A stretch of 51,566 nucleotides of DNA from a bacterium (GTDB taxonomy: Bacteria; Desulfobacterota; Binatia; UBA12015), in contig JAUIFY010000008.1 of assembly GCA_030430245.1 (NCBI GenBank), positions 1 to 51,566 of the forward strand, given 5' to 3'. The notes under the pieces were generated by a model. The model had not been told where the DNA came from. It searched no databases and saw nothing but the letters and a program-made list of their open reading frames with translations. Positions 8,691 to 16,856 of this stretch are shown here, piece after piece (the stretch's first letter is position 1; every line of letters begins with the position of its first letter). The position numbers were made by a program, and so were the translations under genes.

Positions 8691-8984
8691 TCAGAACCCC
8701 GTCGTGTCGTCGATCTCGTAGGCGACCGGGTCGAACGGCTCGTCGGCGGACGACGTCAGAACGGCCAGCAACGCGCCGCACCGGACGGTGTCGCCGGCGT
8801 GGGCGTACGCATGGCGCAGGACGCCCGCGGCCGGAGACTCCACCTCGATCTCGGACTTGTCGGCTTCGATCACCACGACGATCACACCCTTTTCCACGCG
8901 CGCCCCCGGCGCGAGCGGCCACGCGACGACCTTCCCCTCCTGCATCCCGTCACCGACGGTCGGCATTCGGATGGGGACGGGCAT
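8691..8984 (-). CDS. Stand-alone biotin/lipoyl attachment domain protein
   Basis: 97 residues, essentially one lipoyl domain. IRMPTVGDGMQEGKVVAWPL is the first half, EADKSEIEVESPAAG carries the acceptor lysine (K43) in the E-x-D-K-(A/S) turn typical of lipoate sites rather than the MKM of biotin carriers, and VRCGALLAVL is the last strand. A ~20-residue acidic tail follows. Such domains normally sit at the N-terminus of an E2 acyltransferase and swing acyl or reducing groups between active sites. Here there is no E1, E2 core or E3 in the window, so its partner is unknown. It is the last gene of an operon with a MaoC hydratase and a zinc-type dehydrogenase. Confidence 0.85.
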   Translation of the reverse strand: MPVPIRMPTVGDGMQEGKVVAWPLAPGARVEKGVIVVVIEADKSEIEVESPAAGVLRHAYAHAGDTVRCGALLAVLTSSADEPFDPVAYEIDDTTGF

Positions 8985-9002
8985 CGCTCGCGGATTCCGG
9001 GA

Positions 9003-9857
9003 CTACGATCGGACCGTGACCGCCGCGTTCGAGATGATGATCGCGTCGCGCTCCTTCGACTTCGCCTCGACGAAGATCGTGTCGCCTTCCTTCCAGTACG
9101 AGGTGAGATACGTCTCGCCAGGCCAGGCGACGCCGCGGAAGCGTGCCGCGTACTTCGCAACCTTCGTCGGGTCCCCGCCGAGAACGCCGTCCACGACCGC
9201 CTTGCAAACGATCCCGTACGAGCACAGGCCGTGGATGATCGGCGCGTCGAAGCCGCCCTTCGCGGCGAACTCGGGGTCGCAATGCAGCGGGTTCTTGTCG
9301 CCGTTCAGACGATAGAGCAGCGCCTGCTGGGGGAGCGTCGTCGACTCGACGACGCCGTCGGGCTCGCGCTCGGGCGGCGCCTTGGAAACCTCGGGGCCTT
9401 TGGGACCACCGAAGCCGCCCTCGCCCCGGAGGAACAACGACATGCGGTTGGTGTAGAGTGGGTCTCCGTCGCCATCGCTCACCGCCGTCTCGAGGAGCAA
9501 GAGGGCCGCTTTCCCTTTGTCGTAAATGTCCGCGATCCTCGTCTGTCCCCGCAGCTTCGTCTCGGGCGGCAGAGGCTTGTGGATCTCGACCTCTTGCTCG
9601 CCATGCAGCATCATCGCACGATTGAACTCGAGCCCCGGCACTCCGAAGATGCCGCCGCGTGCACCCGACTTCGCCACGGTCGTGAAGCTCGGCAGCACCT
9701 TCAAGTTCTTCTCGTAGGTGTACTCGAGCTCGTTCGCGTCGGTCGCCGGCACCCCGGCACCCACGCCCAGAGCATAGAGGATGACGTCGTCCTTTGCGTA
9801 GCCGCCCTCTCCGGGCTCGAACGTGTGGGCCAGCGCTTTCTCGCGGTCAATGGGCAT
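9003..9857 (-). CDS. MaoC-family (R)-specific enoyl-CoA hydratase 2-like enzyme
   Basis: 284 residues, the length of double-hotdog hydratase 2 proteins (as in the C-terminal part of peroxisomal multifunctional enzyme 2). The C-terminal hotdog has the hydratase-2 motif YRLNGDKNPLHCDPEFAAKG, residues ~182-201, with the catalytic Asp187 and His192 of the GD-x-NPLH-x-DP signature. The N-terminal hotdog is the non-catalytic lid. It is expected to hydrate trans-2-enoyl-CoA to the (3R)-hydroxyacyl-CoA. Its start overlaps the end of the dehydrogenase gene by 11 bases, so both are translated from one message; the lipoyl protein follows after 18 bases. The CoA substrate is not determinable. Confidence 0.88.
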   Translation of the reverse strand: MPIDREKALAHTFEPGEGGYAKDDVILYALGVGAGVPATDANELEYTYEKNLKVLPSFTTVAKSGARGGIFGVPGLEFNRAMMLHGEQEVEIHKPLPPETKLRGQTRIADIYDKGKAALLLLETAVSDGDGDPLYTNRMSLFLRGEGGFGGPKGPEVSKAPPEREPDGVVESTTLPQQALLYRLNGDKNPLHCDPEFAAKGGFDAPIIHGLCSYGIVCKAVVDGVLGGDPTKVAKYAARFRGVAWPGETYLTSYWKEGDTIFVEAKSKERDAIIISNAAVTVRS

Positions 9858-10863
9858 CGGCGTTCACCTCGATCAGGACCTTGGCTCCCGCGCTCGGGTC
9901 GTTTGCGATTGCGAACGCCTCCTCGAATCGCTCCAGCGGGAAACGGTGGGTGATGGCGGGTGTGAGATCGACCTTCGTCAGCATGTCGATCATCTCGGTA
10001 TAGTCGTCCGGGTAGCAGATCGAGCCTGCCAGGGTGAGCTGCTTGGACATCACGAGCAGGAAGCTCGTGGGAATCGGATCGCGATGGAGCGCGACGATCG
10101 AGACGCGCGCATTCTCCTTCGCCCTCTCGAGGATGCTCGTGAGGACCGGTGCCGCGCCCGAAGCCTCGATGTAGGCGTCGCTGCCCGGCATCGGCATCCC
10201 GAGCCACGCGCCGGTGCCGTGCAGCTCGGTCAGCCTCTCCCACGGGTCTTCACGGCTCGGATTGACGGTCTCGCGGGCACCGAGGGAACGCGCGACCTCG
10301 AGCCTGCGGTCGGAGAGGTCGATCACGACGACGTCGTCGATGCCGCGAAACGCGAGAGTCGCGGTCGCCATCAGTCCGATCGGCCCGGCCCCGAAGATCG
10401 CGATCTTCTCCCCCCTCGCGGCACCACTGCGATTCACGGCCTGCATCCCGACGCCGAGGGGCTCGGCCAGCGCCGCGGCATCGAACGGAAGGGAGTCCGG
10501 GATGGGGAAGAGCGCACCGCCATCGGCCGCGTTCGGAACCAGGAGCTCGGGCGCGAACCCGCCCTGCGGAGCCCCGTTGCCGATCGCGTTCCGGGCACCC
10601 ATGGGGTTCAGCACGACGCGCGTCCCGGGAGCGACGCTCTCGACGTCGCTCCCGACGCGCGCGACGACGGCCGAGAGCTCGTGACCCAGGGGCATCGGCT
10701 CGGGCCCCGGGCCGGCGAGTCCGCCCAACTTCACGTACCCGAGGTCGCTCCCGCAGATCCCGCAGGCGGCGACCGAGAGAACGACGTCGCGAGGCCCCGG
10801 CTCGATCGGGTCGACGTCGTCGATGCGCACGTCGCCCGGCCCGTGGATGCGGACCTGCTTCAC
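9847..10863 (-). CDS. Zinc-type medium-chain alcohol/polyol dehydrogenase
   Basis: 338 residues from a GTG at 10863 that overlaps the previous gene's stop as GTGA, a coupling signal that fixes the start. The GroES-like domain has the catalytic zinc Cys in AACGICGSDLG (~residue 38) and the GHE pair (LGHELSAVVARVG). The Rossmann fold shows GAGPIGLMA (~165), and an Asp at the end of strand two (VVVIDLSDRR) favours NAD. The four-cysteine structural zinc loop usually found at ~90-115 is absent: this stretch reads NPMGARNAIGNGAPQGG. Substrate unknown; the setting between an exported protein and a MaoC hydratase suggests acyl or alcohol catabolism. Confidence 0.87.
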   Translation of the reverse strand: MKQVRIHGPGDVRIDDVDPIEPGPRDVVLSVAACGICGSDLGYVKLGGLAGPGPEPMPLGHELSAVVARVGSDVESVAPGTRVVLNPMGARNAIGNGAPQGGFAPELLVPNAADGGALFPIPDSLPFDAAALAEPLGVGMQAVNRSGAARGEKIAIFGAGPIGLMATATLAFRGIDDVVVIDLSDRRLEVARSLGARETVNPSREDPWERLTELHGTGAWLGMPMPGSDAYIEASGAAPVLTSILERAKENARVSIVALHRDPIPTSFLLVMSKQLTLAGSICYPDDYTEMIDMLTKVDLTPAITHRFPLERFEEAFAIANDPSAGAKVLIEVNADAH

Positions 10864-11255
10864 GAAACGTCCTTCGCGCCCCACTTGCGGATGTCGTCGA
10901 GGAGCTTCTTCCCCTCCGGGGACTCGAGCTTGGCCTTGCACTCCTCGGGGGAGAACCCGGTGCGGAGGTTGCGAACACGGGCGGCGCCCTCATCGAACAC
11001 CTTCGACAGGATCTCGAGATGCTGCTGGCCGGCGCCCTGATACTTGGCGTACTTCAGGAACGCGGTTCGCACCGAGTACGGGGGCTCGACGTCGCAGGTG
11101 ACGAAGCGTTGGCTGATCTTGCCGTACTCGATCGCTCCCTCCTTCAGCTCTTCGAAGATGATGACGTCGATGGCGTGAGCGCGCTCGGAGAGTCCGACCG
11201 TGGCCCCGAAGAGCGAAAGCACCGCGATGAGGAGGAGTCTGGGAAGGGACGACAT
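10860..11255 (-). CDS. Small exported protein of unknown function
   Basis: 131 residues from ATG 11255, with GGGGAG just upstream. MSSLPRLLLIAVLSLFGATV and a cleavage site after ERAHA form a clear signal peptide. The mature part (~103 residues) is helical and charged, with two cysteines (VTCDVEPP and PEECKAKL) that could form a disulfide, and no motif I recognise. It is the first gene of the operon leading into the dehydrogenase, overlapping it by GTGA. The coupling of a periplasmic protein to cytosolic CoA enzymes suggests it handles uptake or sensing of the substrate, but that is inference. Confidence 0.7.
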   Translation of the reverse strand: MSSLPRLLLIAVLSLFGATVGLSERAHAIDVIIFEELKEGAIEYGKISQRFVTCDVEPPYSVRTAFLKYAKYQGAGQQHLEILSKVFDEGAARVRNLRTGFSPEECKAKLESPEGKKLLDDIRKWGAKDVS

Positions 11256-11281
11256 GCTCCCCGTTTTAGGGGTTCCGGCTC

Positions 11282-11347
11282 GGCGTCCACAAGCTCCCGG
11301 GTCGGAGCGCGTGGGGCGTCCACAAGCCCCCATCCGTCGGAGCGCGT
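11282..11347. repeat. Imperfect direct repeat of about 33 bp upstream of the lipoprotein hydrolase
   Basis: GGCGTCCACAAGC (11282 and 11315) and GTCGGAGCGCGT (11301 and 11336) each occur twice, 33-35 bp apart, making a head-to-tail duplication in the gap between divergent genes. No symmetry and no obvious promoter. Confidence 0.7.
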
Positions 11348-11382
11348 TGCGCGGTTCGGCTCGCTGAGCGTATGAACCCCGG

Positions 11383-12540
11383 ATGGCCCCTCTACGCACT
11401 CTCACGGCCGCCGGTATGCTGGCGCTCGTCGTCGCACTCGCGGGCTGCGGCGACGACCCCACACCCGCGGTCGACCCCGCGAGCCAGGCCGAGTTCGACG
11501 CGACCGGGCCCTACGGTATCGCCTCGTTCGACGTCACGTTCGTCGATCGAAGCCGCGCGACGCGCGCCAACGGCGCGTTTCCGGGCGCTCCCGAACGAAC
11601 CCTCGTCTCCACCGTCTGGTATCCAATCGAGGGCCTCGCTCCCGAGGGGGCGTCGCCGAGCCCCGCTCCGGGATCGTTCCCGCTCATCGGCTACGCGCAC
11701 GGATTCACGTCCGGCCGGGCCGCCGGAGGACGGCTCGGCGAACACCTGGCATCGCACGGCTACGTCGTGGTCGCACCGGACTTCCCTCTTTCCAACGGAG
11801 GCGCGCCCGGCGGGCCGACGGCAGGCGACCTCGCCAACCAGCCCGCCGACCTCGGCTTCGTCATGCGTGAGCTCGCCGCGATGGACCACCCGGTCGCAGG
11901 CGCGATCGACACCACCCGGCAGGGGATCGCCGGTCTCTCCCTCGGTGGCGCGACGGTCGTGACGGCCGCCTACCATCCAACGCTCGGCCTCGACTTCGTC
12001 GACGCAGCCGTGGCACTCGCTCCGGCCGCCTGCTTCACGGGCCCCGATTTCTACGCGAACGCGGTCCCGACGCTGCTGATCGCGGGGACGGCCGACGAGC
12101 TCGTCCCCTTCGACGAGAGCCCCGAGCGGGCCTTCGGCTGGGCACCCTCGCCGACGACTCTGCTGCGGCTCGAGGGCGGAACCCATGTCGGAATGCTCGG
12201 AATCGACGCACCCGGAGCCGAGAACTCCGACGTTCTTGTCGGCTGTGCCGCCGTATTGAACGAGATCGGCGAAGAGAACGAGAGCTCCTTCTCCGGCTCG
12301 CAGGAGCTCTTCACGCGCGGACTCTCGGGCGACGTCTACCGCGCGGACGGCTGCGACCTCCAGCGTTTCTGCAACAACGGCTACGTCCAGACGATGTCGG
12401 CTCAGCGTCAGCTCCAGCTCGTTCGCATCGCGACGCTCGCCCACTTCGAAGCGAACCTCCGAGACCGCGCGGATGCGGCGGCGTTTCTCGCGCGGGCCCT
12501 CGGACCGAACAATCCCGACGCCGCGGTGGAGACGAAGTAA
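11383..12540 (+). CDS. Lipoprotein alpha/beta hydrolase, dienelactone hydrolase/PAF-acetylhydrolase type
   Basis: 385 residues. A canonical lipobox LAGC (Cys22) predicts lipid anchoring outside the inner membrane. The alpha/beta hydrolase core shows the oxyanion strand PLIGYAHGFTSG, the nucleophile elbow GLSLGG (~residue 188), the acid region IAGTADELVPFD and the base in EGGTHVGM, so a Ser-Asp-His triad is complete. The spacing and the preceding domain (VSTVWYPIEG) resemble the PAF-acetylhydrolase/chlorophyllase-like group acting on esters or lipids. The SDR gene begins four bases after its stop, so the two are co-transcribed. No specific substrate can be given. Confidence 0.83.
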   Translation: MAPLRTLTAAGMLALVVALAGCGDDPTPAVDPASQAEFDATGPYGIASFDVTFVDRSRATRANGAFPGAPERTLVSTVWYPIEGLAPEGASPSPAPGSFPLIGYAHGFTSGRAAGGRLGEHLASHGYVVVAPDFPLSNGGAPGGPTAGDLANQPADLGFVMRELAAMDHPVAGAIDTTRQGIAGLSLGGATVVTAAYHPTLGLDFVDAAVALAPAACFTGPDFYANAVPTLLIAGTADELVPFDESPERAFGWAPSPTTLLRLEGGTHVGMLGIDAPGAENSDVLVGCAAVLNEIGEENESSFSGSQELFTRGLSGDVYRADGCDLQRFCNNGYVQTMSAQRQLQLVRIATLAHFEANLRDRADAAAFLARALGPNNPDAAVETK

Positions 12541-12544
12541 AGCA

Positions 12545-13381
12545 ATGAGCGACTACCTCGAGGGTAAGACGATCGTCATCACCGGCGCGGCCGGCGGATT
12601 CGGGCGCCTCGTGGCGCAGAAGACGGCGGCGCGGAAGGCGCGCATCGTCGCCGCCGACGTCGACGAGACGGAGGTCCGCGAGACGGTCCGCTCGATCGCC
12701 GAGGCGGGCGGGGACGCAGAAGCCGTCGTGACCGACGTGACCCGCCTCGCAGACATGCGCGAGCTGGCCCGACGCGCGGTCGAGCGCTTCGGCGCGATCG
12801 ACGTCATGGTCAACAACGCCGGCACCATGCCCCTCGCCCTCTACTCCGATCACGCTGCGGCGGCGGAAGCCTGGGACCGCTGCATCGACGTGAATCTCAA
12901 GGGGGTCCTCCACGGCATCATGGCCGTCTACGACCAGATGATCGCGCAACGGCGCGGACACGTCGTGAACCTCTCGTCGATCTACGGCAACTACCCGGTC
13001 GCGGGTGCCGCGGTCTACGGCGCGACGAAGGCCGCGGTGAACGTGCTCTCGGAGTCACTGCGACAGGAGTCGCAGGGCAAGATCAAAGTCACGACGATCC
13101 GCCCGACCGGCGTCCCGGGCACTGGCCTCGGCGCCGGTGTGATCAATCCTGCGGCGCTCGGCGGGATCCTCGGCGCGGGGGAAGCAGCGTTCATGGAGAA
13201 GATGGGCGAGATCCTGAGCGAGAACCCGCCGGCCGAGCTCGTCGACCCCCAGAGCATCGGCTACTACAGCCTGAGCCCCGAGATCCTCGCGGACCAGATC
13301 GTCTTCGCGATCGACCAGCCGTGGGGCGTGTCCATCAGCGATCTGACGGTGCGCGCGTCCGGCGACGCGTACAGGATCTGA
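12545..13381 (+). CDS. Short-chain dehydrogenase/reductase (SDR)
   Basis: 278 residues. The start ATG at 12545 is four bases after the hydrolase stop. Classical SDR elements in order: cofactor loop TGAAGGFG (~12-19), an Asp after strand two (AADVDE) favouring NAD(H), DVT before helix four, NNAG (~91), catalytic Ser in NLSSIYG and YGATK with the Tyr/Lys pair (~158-162). Length is slightly above the 250 typical, with an extra loop AALGGILGAGEAAF near the substrate lid. It probably oxidises or reduces a hydroxyl on a product released by the neighbouring hydrolase. That functional link is inference from the operon. Confidence 0.9.
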   Translation: MSDYLEGKTIVITGAAGGFGRLVAQKTAARKARIVAADVDETEVRETVRSIAEAGGDAEAVVTDVTRLADMRELARRAVERFGAIDVMVNNAGTMPLALYSDHAAAAEAWDRCIDVNLKGVLHGIMAVYDQMIAQRRGHVVNLSSIYGNYPVAGAAVYGATKAAVNVLSESLRQESQGKIKVTTIRPTGVPGTGLGAGVINPAALGGILGAGEAAFMEKMGEILSENPPAELVDPQSIGYYSLSPEILADQIVFAIDQPWGVSISDLTVRASGDAYRI

Positions 13382-13384
13382 GCA

Positions 13385-13430
13385 CGGTCGGGACGGGCCA
13401 GCCTCCCGACCGGACCCGGGCGACGCCCGG
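13385..13430. terminator. Two tandem hairpins between convergent genes, probable bidirectional terminator
   Basis: First stem CGGTCGGGA/TCCCGACCG (13385-13393 with 13404-13412), second CCGGGC/GCCCGG (13416-13421 with 13425-13430). They fill the 49-base gap between the SDR stop and the stress-protein stop. There are no T-runs, as is common in GC-rich genomes. Confidence 0.55.
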
Positions 13431-13901
13431 TCAGGCCTCGGACTCGCCAGACTCCGGTGGCTTCACGATCAGAACGTGACACGGGGCCTTCCGCATCACC
13501 TTCTCGACGACCGATCCGATGAGGGCGAGATCGAGCGCGCTGCGCCCGATGCTCCCCATCACGATCACGTCGACGGAGAGCTCCTTCGCCGTCGCGAGGA
13601 TGACCTTCGCGGGATTACCGACCTCGACCACCGTCTCCATCGGGACGGCGGGATCGCGGTGGCGGTCGGCGAGCACGTCGAGGTCCTGCCGGACCTGCTC
13701 TCGGACGCCCGAGATCGGGTCTTTGATCCCGGCCTCGGTCAACGCCCGGTAGACCTCCGTGTAGGGGAACGTGTCCTCGACCACGGTGAGAAGCGTCAGC
13801 TTCGCCTGAAACTGCTCGGCGAGCTGCACGGCCGCGCTCACGACCTCCTCGGAGTGGGGAGAGAGATCGGTCGGACACAAGATGTGGCTCGGACGGATCA
13901 C
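13431..13901 (-). CDS. Universal stress protein (UspA family), ATP-binding type
   Basis: 156 residues from a GTG at 13901 preceded by GAGG at good spacing; a longer Arg-rich extension to 13982 is unlikely. One Usp domain: strand one HILCPTDLSPHSEE, mid-region VVEVGNPAKVILATAKELSVD, and the ATP site MGSIGRSALDLALIGSVVEK, which fits G-x2-G-x9-G-(S/T) exactly. ATP-binding Usp proteins act as stress or energy-state modulators in the cytoplasm. It stands alone, convergent with the SDR gene. Confidence 0.92.
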   Translation of the reverse strand: MIRPSHILCPTDLSPHSEEVVSAAVQLAEQFQAKLTLLTVVEDTFPYTEVYRALTEAGIKDPISGVREQVRQDLDVLADRHRDPAVPMETVVEVGNPAKVILATAKELSVDVIVMGSIGRSALDLALIGSVVEKVMRKAPCHVLIVKPPESGESEA

Positions 13902-14067
13902 GGCGATACCTCGTTTCGAGGGAGGGTACTCCTGCGACGCCCCCGAGGGGAAGCGACGGGCCCTCCATCCCCTTGGACGCACCGCATCGAACCGAATTCG
14001 GCCTGGCTCACGCGAGGCCGCGACCGGCCGTCGCTTTCGCCGGAGCGCCGGGGTGCGGACGCGCTGG

Positions 14068-14550
14068 TCAGCTCGCGGGCCTCTTCTGCATCAGGGCATC
14101 TCGCGTCGCCCGACAGACGAGCGTGTCGTTCTGCTTGTACCCACGATGCTCGAACGTCACGACGCCCTGGCTGGGTCGTGACTTCGACTCGCGTGCGGCC
14201 ATGACCTCGGTTTCCACGCGGAGGGTGTCTCCGTGGAAGACCGGCGCCGGAAACGCGATCGCCTGAAAGCCCAGGTTCGCCACGGTCGTCCCGAGCGTGG
14301 TCTCGTGGACGCTGATGCCGATGACGGTCGACAGCGTCAGCATCGAGTTCACGAGCGGCTTGCCGAACTCCGTCTCGTTCTTCGCGTAGTCGAAGTCCAG
14401 ATGGAGCCACGCCGGATTCATCGTCATCGACGTGAACATCACGTTGTCCGACTCCGTGATCGTCCGCCGAATCGCATGCTGGACCACCACACCCGGCTGC
14501 AGCTCCTCGAGCCACATGCCCCGATGGGGACGTCGTCTCGTCGCGTCCAT
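14068..14550 (-). CDS. MaoC-family dehydratase, single hotdog
   Basis: 160 residues. [20 protein letters not shown] opens the hotdog fold and [20 protein letters not shown] carries the region where hydratases place Asp and His (here D-x4[13 protein letters not shown]). The sequence resembles the (R)-enoyl-CoA or mesaconyl/itaconyl-CoA type of MaoC proteins. It is the last gene of a long minus-strand catabolic operon, 50 bases after the CoA-transferase, and no clear ribosome site lies before its ATG. It likely hydrates an unsaturated acyl-CoA made upstream in the same pathway. Confidence 0.83.
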   Translation of the reverse strand: MDATRRRPHRGMWLEELQPGVVVQHAIRRTITESDNVMFTSMTMNPAWLHLDFDYAKNETEFGKPLVNSMLTLSTVIGISVHETTLGTTVANLGFQAIAFPAPVFHGDTLRVETEVMAARESKSRPSQGVVTFEHRGYKQNDTLVCRATRDALMQKRPAS

Positions 14551-14600
14551 TTGGCCGATCGTGACGAAATTCGGCCGACGAGACAACGCCCCGCTCGGGA

Positions 14601-15836
14601 TCAGCCGAAGACGCCGGAATCGCGGAGCCGGGCGATCTCCCCCTCGGACTTGCCGAGAACCCGCGCCATCACCTCGTCGGTGTTCTCGCCCTGGGTCGGG
14701 GCCTTGGTCGGGCACGGAAGGGGCTCTCCGTTCACGAAGACGGGCAGAGGAAGCTGCTCGCAGCCGAGCTTCTCCGTCGGATAGAAGCCCATCCGGTGCT
14801 GGAACTGCGGGTCGTCCGCGAGGCTCTTCTGCGTGTTGAAGGGCGCGATCGTGGTGTTCACCTCGTCCGAGAACTCGAGCCACTCCCGGACCGTCTTCGT
14901 CTTGAAGATCTCGCGCAGCTCCTTCTGGAGCTCCTTGTTGCCCCGCGCGTGGTCGGCGTACTTCGAGCCAGGCCACTTCTCGAAGAGATCCATGCGCCCG
15001 ACCCCGTCGCAGAAGTTCTTCCAGAACGCCTGCTCCGAGGCCATGAACAGCACGTGACCGTCCTTCGCCTCGTACGCCTGGTAGCGAACGCCTTCCCACA
15101 TGCCCGCGAGGCCGGCCGGGCGACGGACGTAGTCGTCGGACGGATTGCCGGTCACCTCGCTCTCCGGACGCATGTACGCGCGCTCGGTCTCGATGCGGTA
15201 CCAGTCCATGTAGGCCGACGCGTCGGACTGCGCCATCTCCATCTCGCAGCCCTCCCCCGACTCACGCGCCTTGATGACGCCCGCGAGAATCGCGAGTGCC
15301 GCCATCATCGGGCCGACGTTGATGCCGACGTTCGGCATGTTCTTGGGAATGCGGCAGAAGCCTTCCTCGTCCACGACCGGCTGCACGATGCCCGACCACG
15401 TGTCGTAGGCGATGCCGTGACTCGGCATGCTCTTGTATGGGCCGGTCGAGCCATAGCCCGAGAGGGTCGCGAAGACGATCTTCGGGTTGACCTTCTTCAG
15501 GTCCTCGAACCCGAGCCCGAGCTTCGCGAGCGCCCCCGGGCGCATCGCCTCGAGAACGACGTCGGCCTTCGCGACGAGATCCTTGTAGAGCTGCTTGCCT
15601 TCGTCGGACTTGAGATCCAGCGTGATGCTCTTCTTCCCCCGGTGGGTATGGAGGTGGAGCAGAGAGACCCCCTCGACGATCGGCCAGGTCATCTGACGGA
15701 TGTAGTCGCCGGCGGGCGACTCGACCTTGATGACGTCGGCTCCCATGTCGGCGAAGAACGTCGCCACGTGCCCGGGGCCGAGGAGACTCGACTCGATCAC
15801 ACGAAGGCCGGAAAGAAGCTGGTTGGGATCGGACAC
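14601..15836 (-). CDS. Class III CoA-transferase (CaiB/BaiF family)
   Basis: 411 residues, full length for the family. The N-terminus has [30 protein letters not shown], then [31 protein letters not shown] and [13 protein letters not shown]. The catalytic Asp is D145 in GIAYDTWSG, matching the aspartate that forms the anhydride intermediate in formyl-CoA transferase. Such enzymes move CoA between carboxylic acids, or activate an acid using another acyl-CoA. In this operon it could load the growth substrate for the two dehydrogenases and hydratases encoded upstream. Confidence 0.92.
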   Translation of the reverse strand: MSDPNQLLSGLRVIESSLLGPGHVATFFADMGADVIKVESPAGDYIRQMTWPIVEGVSLLHLHTHRGKKSITLDLKSDEGKQLYKDLVAKADVVLEAMRPGALAKLGLGFEDLKKVNPKIVFATLSGYGSTGPYKSMPSHGIAYDTWSGIVQPVVDEEGFCRIPKNMPNVGINVGPMMAALAILAGVIKARESGEGCEMEMAQSDASAYMDWYRIETERAYMRPESEVTGNPSDDYVRRPAGLAGMWEGVRYQAYEAKDGHVLFMASEQAFWKNFCDGVGRMDLFEKWPGSKYADHARGNKELQKELREIFKTKTVREWLEFSDEVNTTIAPFNTQKSLADDPQFQHRMGFYPTEKLGCEQLPLPVFVNGEPLPCPTKAPTQGENTDEVMARVLGKSEGEIARLRDSGVFG

Positions 15837-15849
15837 TCGGATCTCCTCC

Positions 15850-16332
15850 TCAGGGCTGCCAGTCGTCGCCCTTGCGGGCCCATGGGTTGTCGTCGGCGCT
15901 CGTCGGGAGGGCGAATCGGGCCTCGCACGAGGTCATGGTGGCGTCGTCGACGTCGACGTTCACGTCGGCCGTGATCCAGCCGCAGCCCTTGTCGTCCGTC
16001 GACACGTCCTTCACGGTGCCGCGGAAGACCATGCGGTCGCCGACGAACACCGACCCCTTCATGCGGAACTTCATGCGACCCGGACGGCCCTTCGGCCCCG
16101 TCCAGTCGGTGATGTAGCGCTCGAACCAGTGCGCGAGGTTCGGCGTGTTGAGAAAAATGTCCTTCAGGCCGTTGCGCTTCTGCGCGAAGTCCTTGTCGTG
16201 GTGCATCGGACGGATGTCGCGTGTCGCGATCGCCCCGAATGCGACGGTGGTGGCCGTCACGTCGTAGGGCAGCTCGGGAAGCTGATCCCCGACCTTCACG
16301 TCCTCGAGAGTCCGAATCTTCGTCGCGCTCAT
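15850..16332 (-). CDS. MaoC-like hotdog subunit of a heteromeric enoyl-CoA hydratase
   Basis: 160 residues. The start ATG overlaps the preceding stop as ATGA. The sequence has the MaoC active-site segment FGAIATRDIRPMHHDKDFAQ with the Asp/His pair (TRDIRPMHHD), then NTPNLAHWFERYITDWTGP. Pairing with the FAS1-like hotdog protein next door is the arrangement of heteromeric hydratases such as the mycobacterial steroid enzyme ChsH1-ChsH2 and HadAB: this subunit carries the catalytic residues and the partner shapes the acyl pocket. The partner's DUF35 extension seen in ChsH2 is missing here. Confidence 0.85.
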   Translation of the reverse strand: MSATKIRTLEDVKVGDQLPELPYDVTATTVAFGAIATRDIRPMHHDKDFAQKRNGLKDIFLNTPNLAHWFERYITDWTGPKGRPGRMKFRMKGSVFVGDRMVFRGTVKDVSTDDKGCGWITADVNVDVDDATMTSCEARFALPTSADDNPWARKGDDWQP

Positions 16333-16841
16333 TGCCCTTCCTTCTTGTAGCCGAAGCCGGCGATCTCCTCGCGAACGAGAAGGTCGCCCTTCATGTTCTC
16401 GTAGACGACCTCGATGTTCCAAAAGCGGCCGGTACCGAGCTTCGTCGTCTTCGGCCCCGTCACCGAGCGAAGAACCTGGTACTGCTTCACGCGCTCGCCC
16501 ATTCGCACCGGCTCGTAGAAGACGAGCTCATCGGCGGACATGATCGCCTCCGGGCAATCCAGCTGCTCCTTCAGATCGAAGTGGGTGCGCAGCGCGAGCC
16601 CCTCTTCGTCCCGGTAGGGCGACCAGAAGTGCGGCCGACACCAGACGGAGATCATCGTCGGCGGCGCGATCCAGCCACCGGTGATCTCCCTGGCGGCCTC
16701 TTCGTCCCAGTAGATCGGGTTTCCGTTCTCGACCGACGAGCAGCCGGTGAGGACGAAGCCGCGCTCGACGTCGAACTCCCCGATCTCTTCGTGGCGCTTC
16801 TGGCCGATCCAGCCTCGTACGATCTCTGGCAGATCCGACAT
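16329..16841 (-). CDS. FAS1-like dehydratase domain protein, partner hydratase subunit
   Basis: 170 residues. IGQKRHEEIGEFDVERGFVL at the start and the core NPIYWDEEAAREITGGWIAP are typical of the N-terminal MaoC (FAS1-like dehydratase) domain, as is YEPVRMGERVKQYQVLRSVT. The Asp/His catalytic pair of active MaoC proteins is not evident, so it is probably the structural, substrate-binding half of a heteromer with the next gene, with which it shares an ATGA overlap. It follows the smaller acyl-CoA dehydrogenase by 15 bases. Confidence 0.83.
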   Translation of the reverse strand: MSDLPEIVRGWIGQKRHEEIGEFDVERGFVLTGCSSVENGNPIYWDEEAAREITGGWIAPPTMISVWCRPHFWSPYRDEEGLALRTHFDLKEQLDCPEAIMSADELVFYEPVRMGERVKQYQVLRSVTGPKTTKLGTGRFWNIEVVYENMKGDLLVREEIAGFGYKKEGQ

Positions 16842-16856
16842 TGCCTTCCGACCTCC

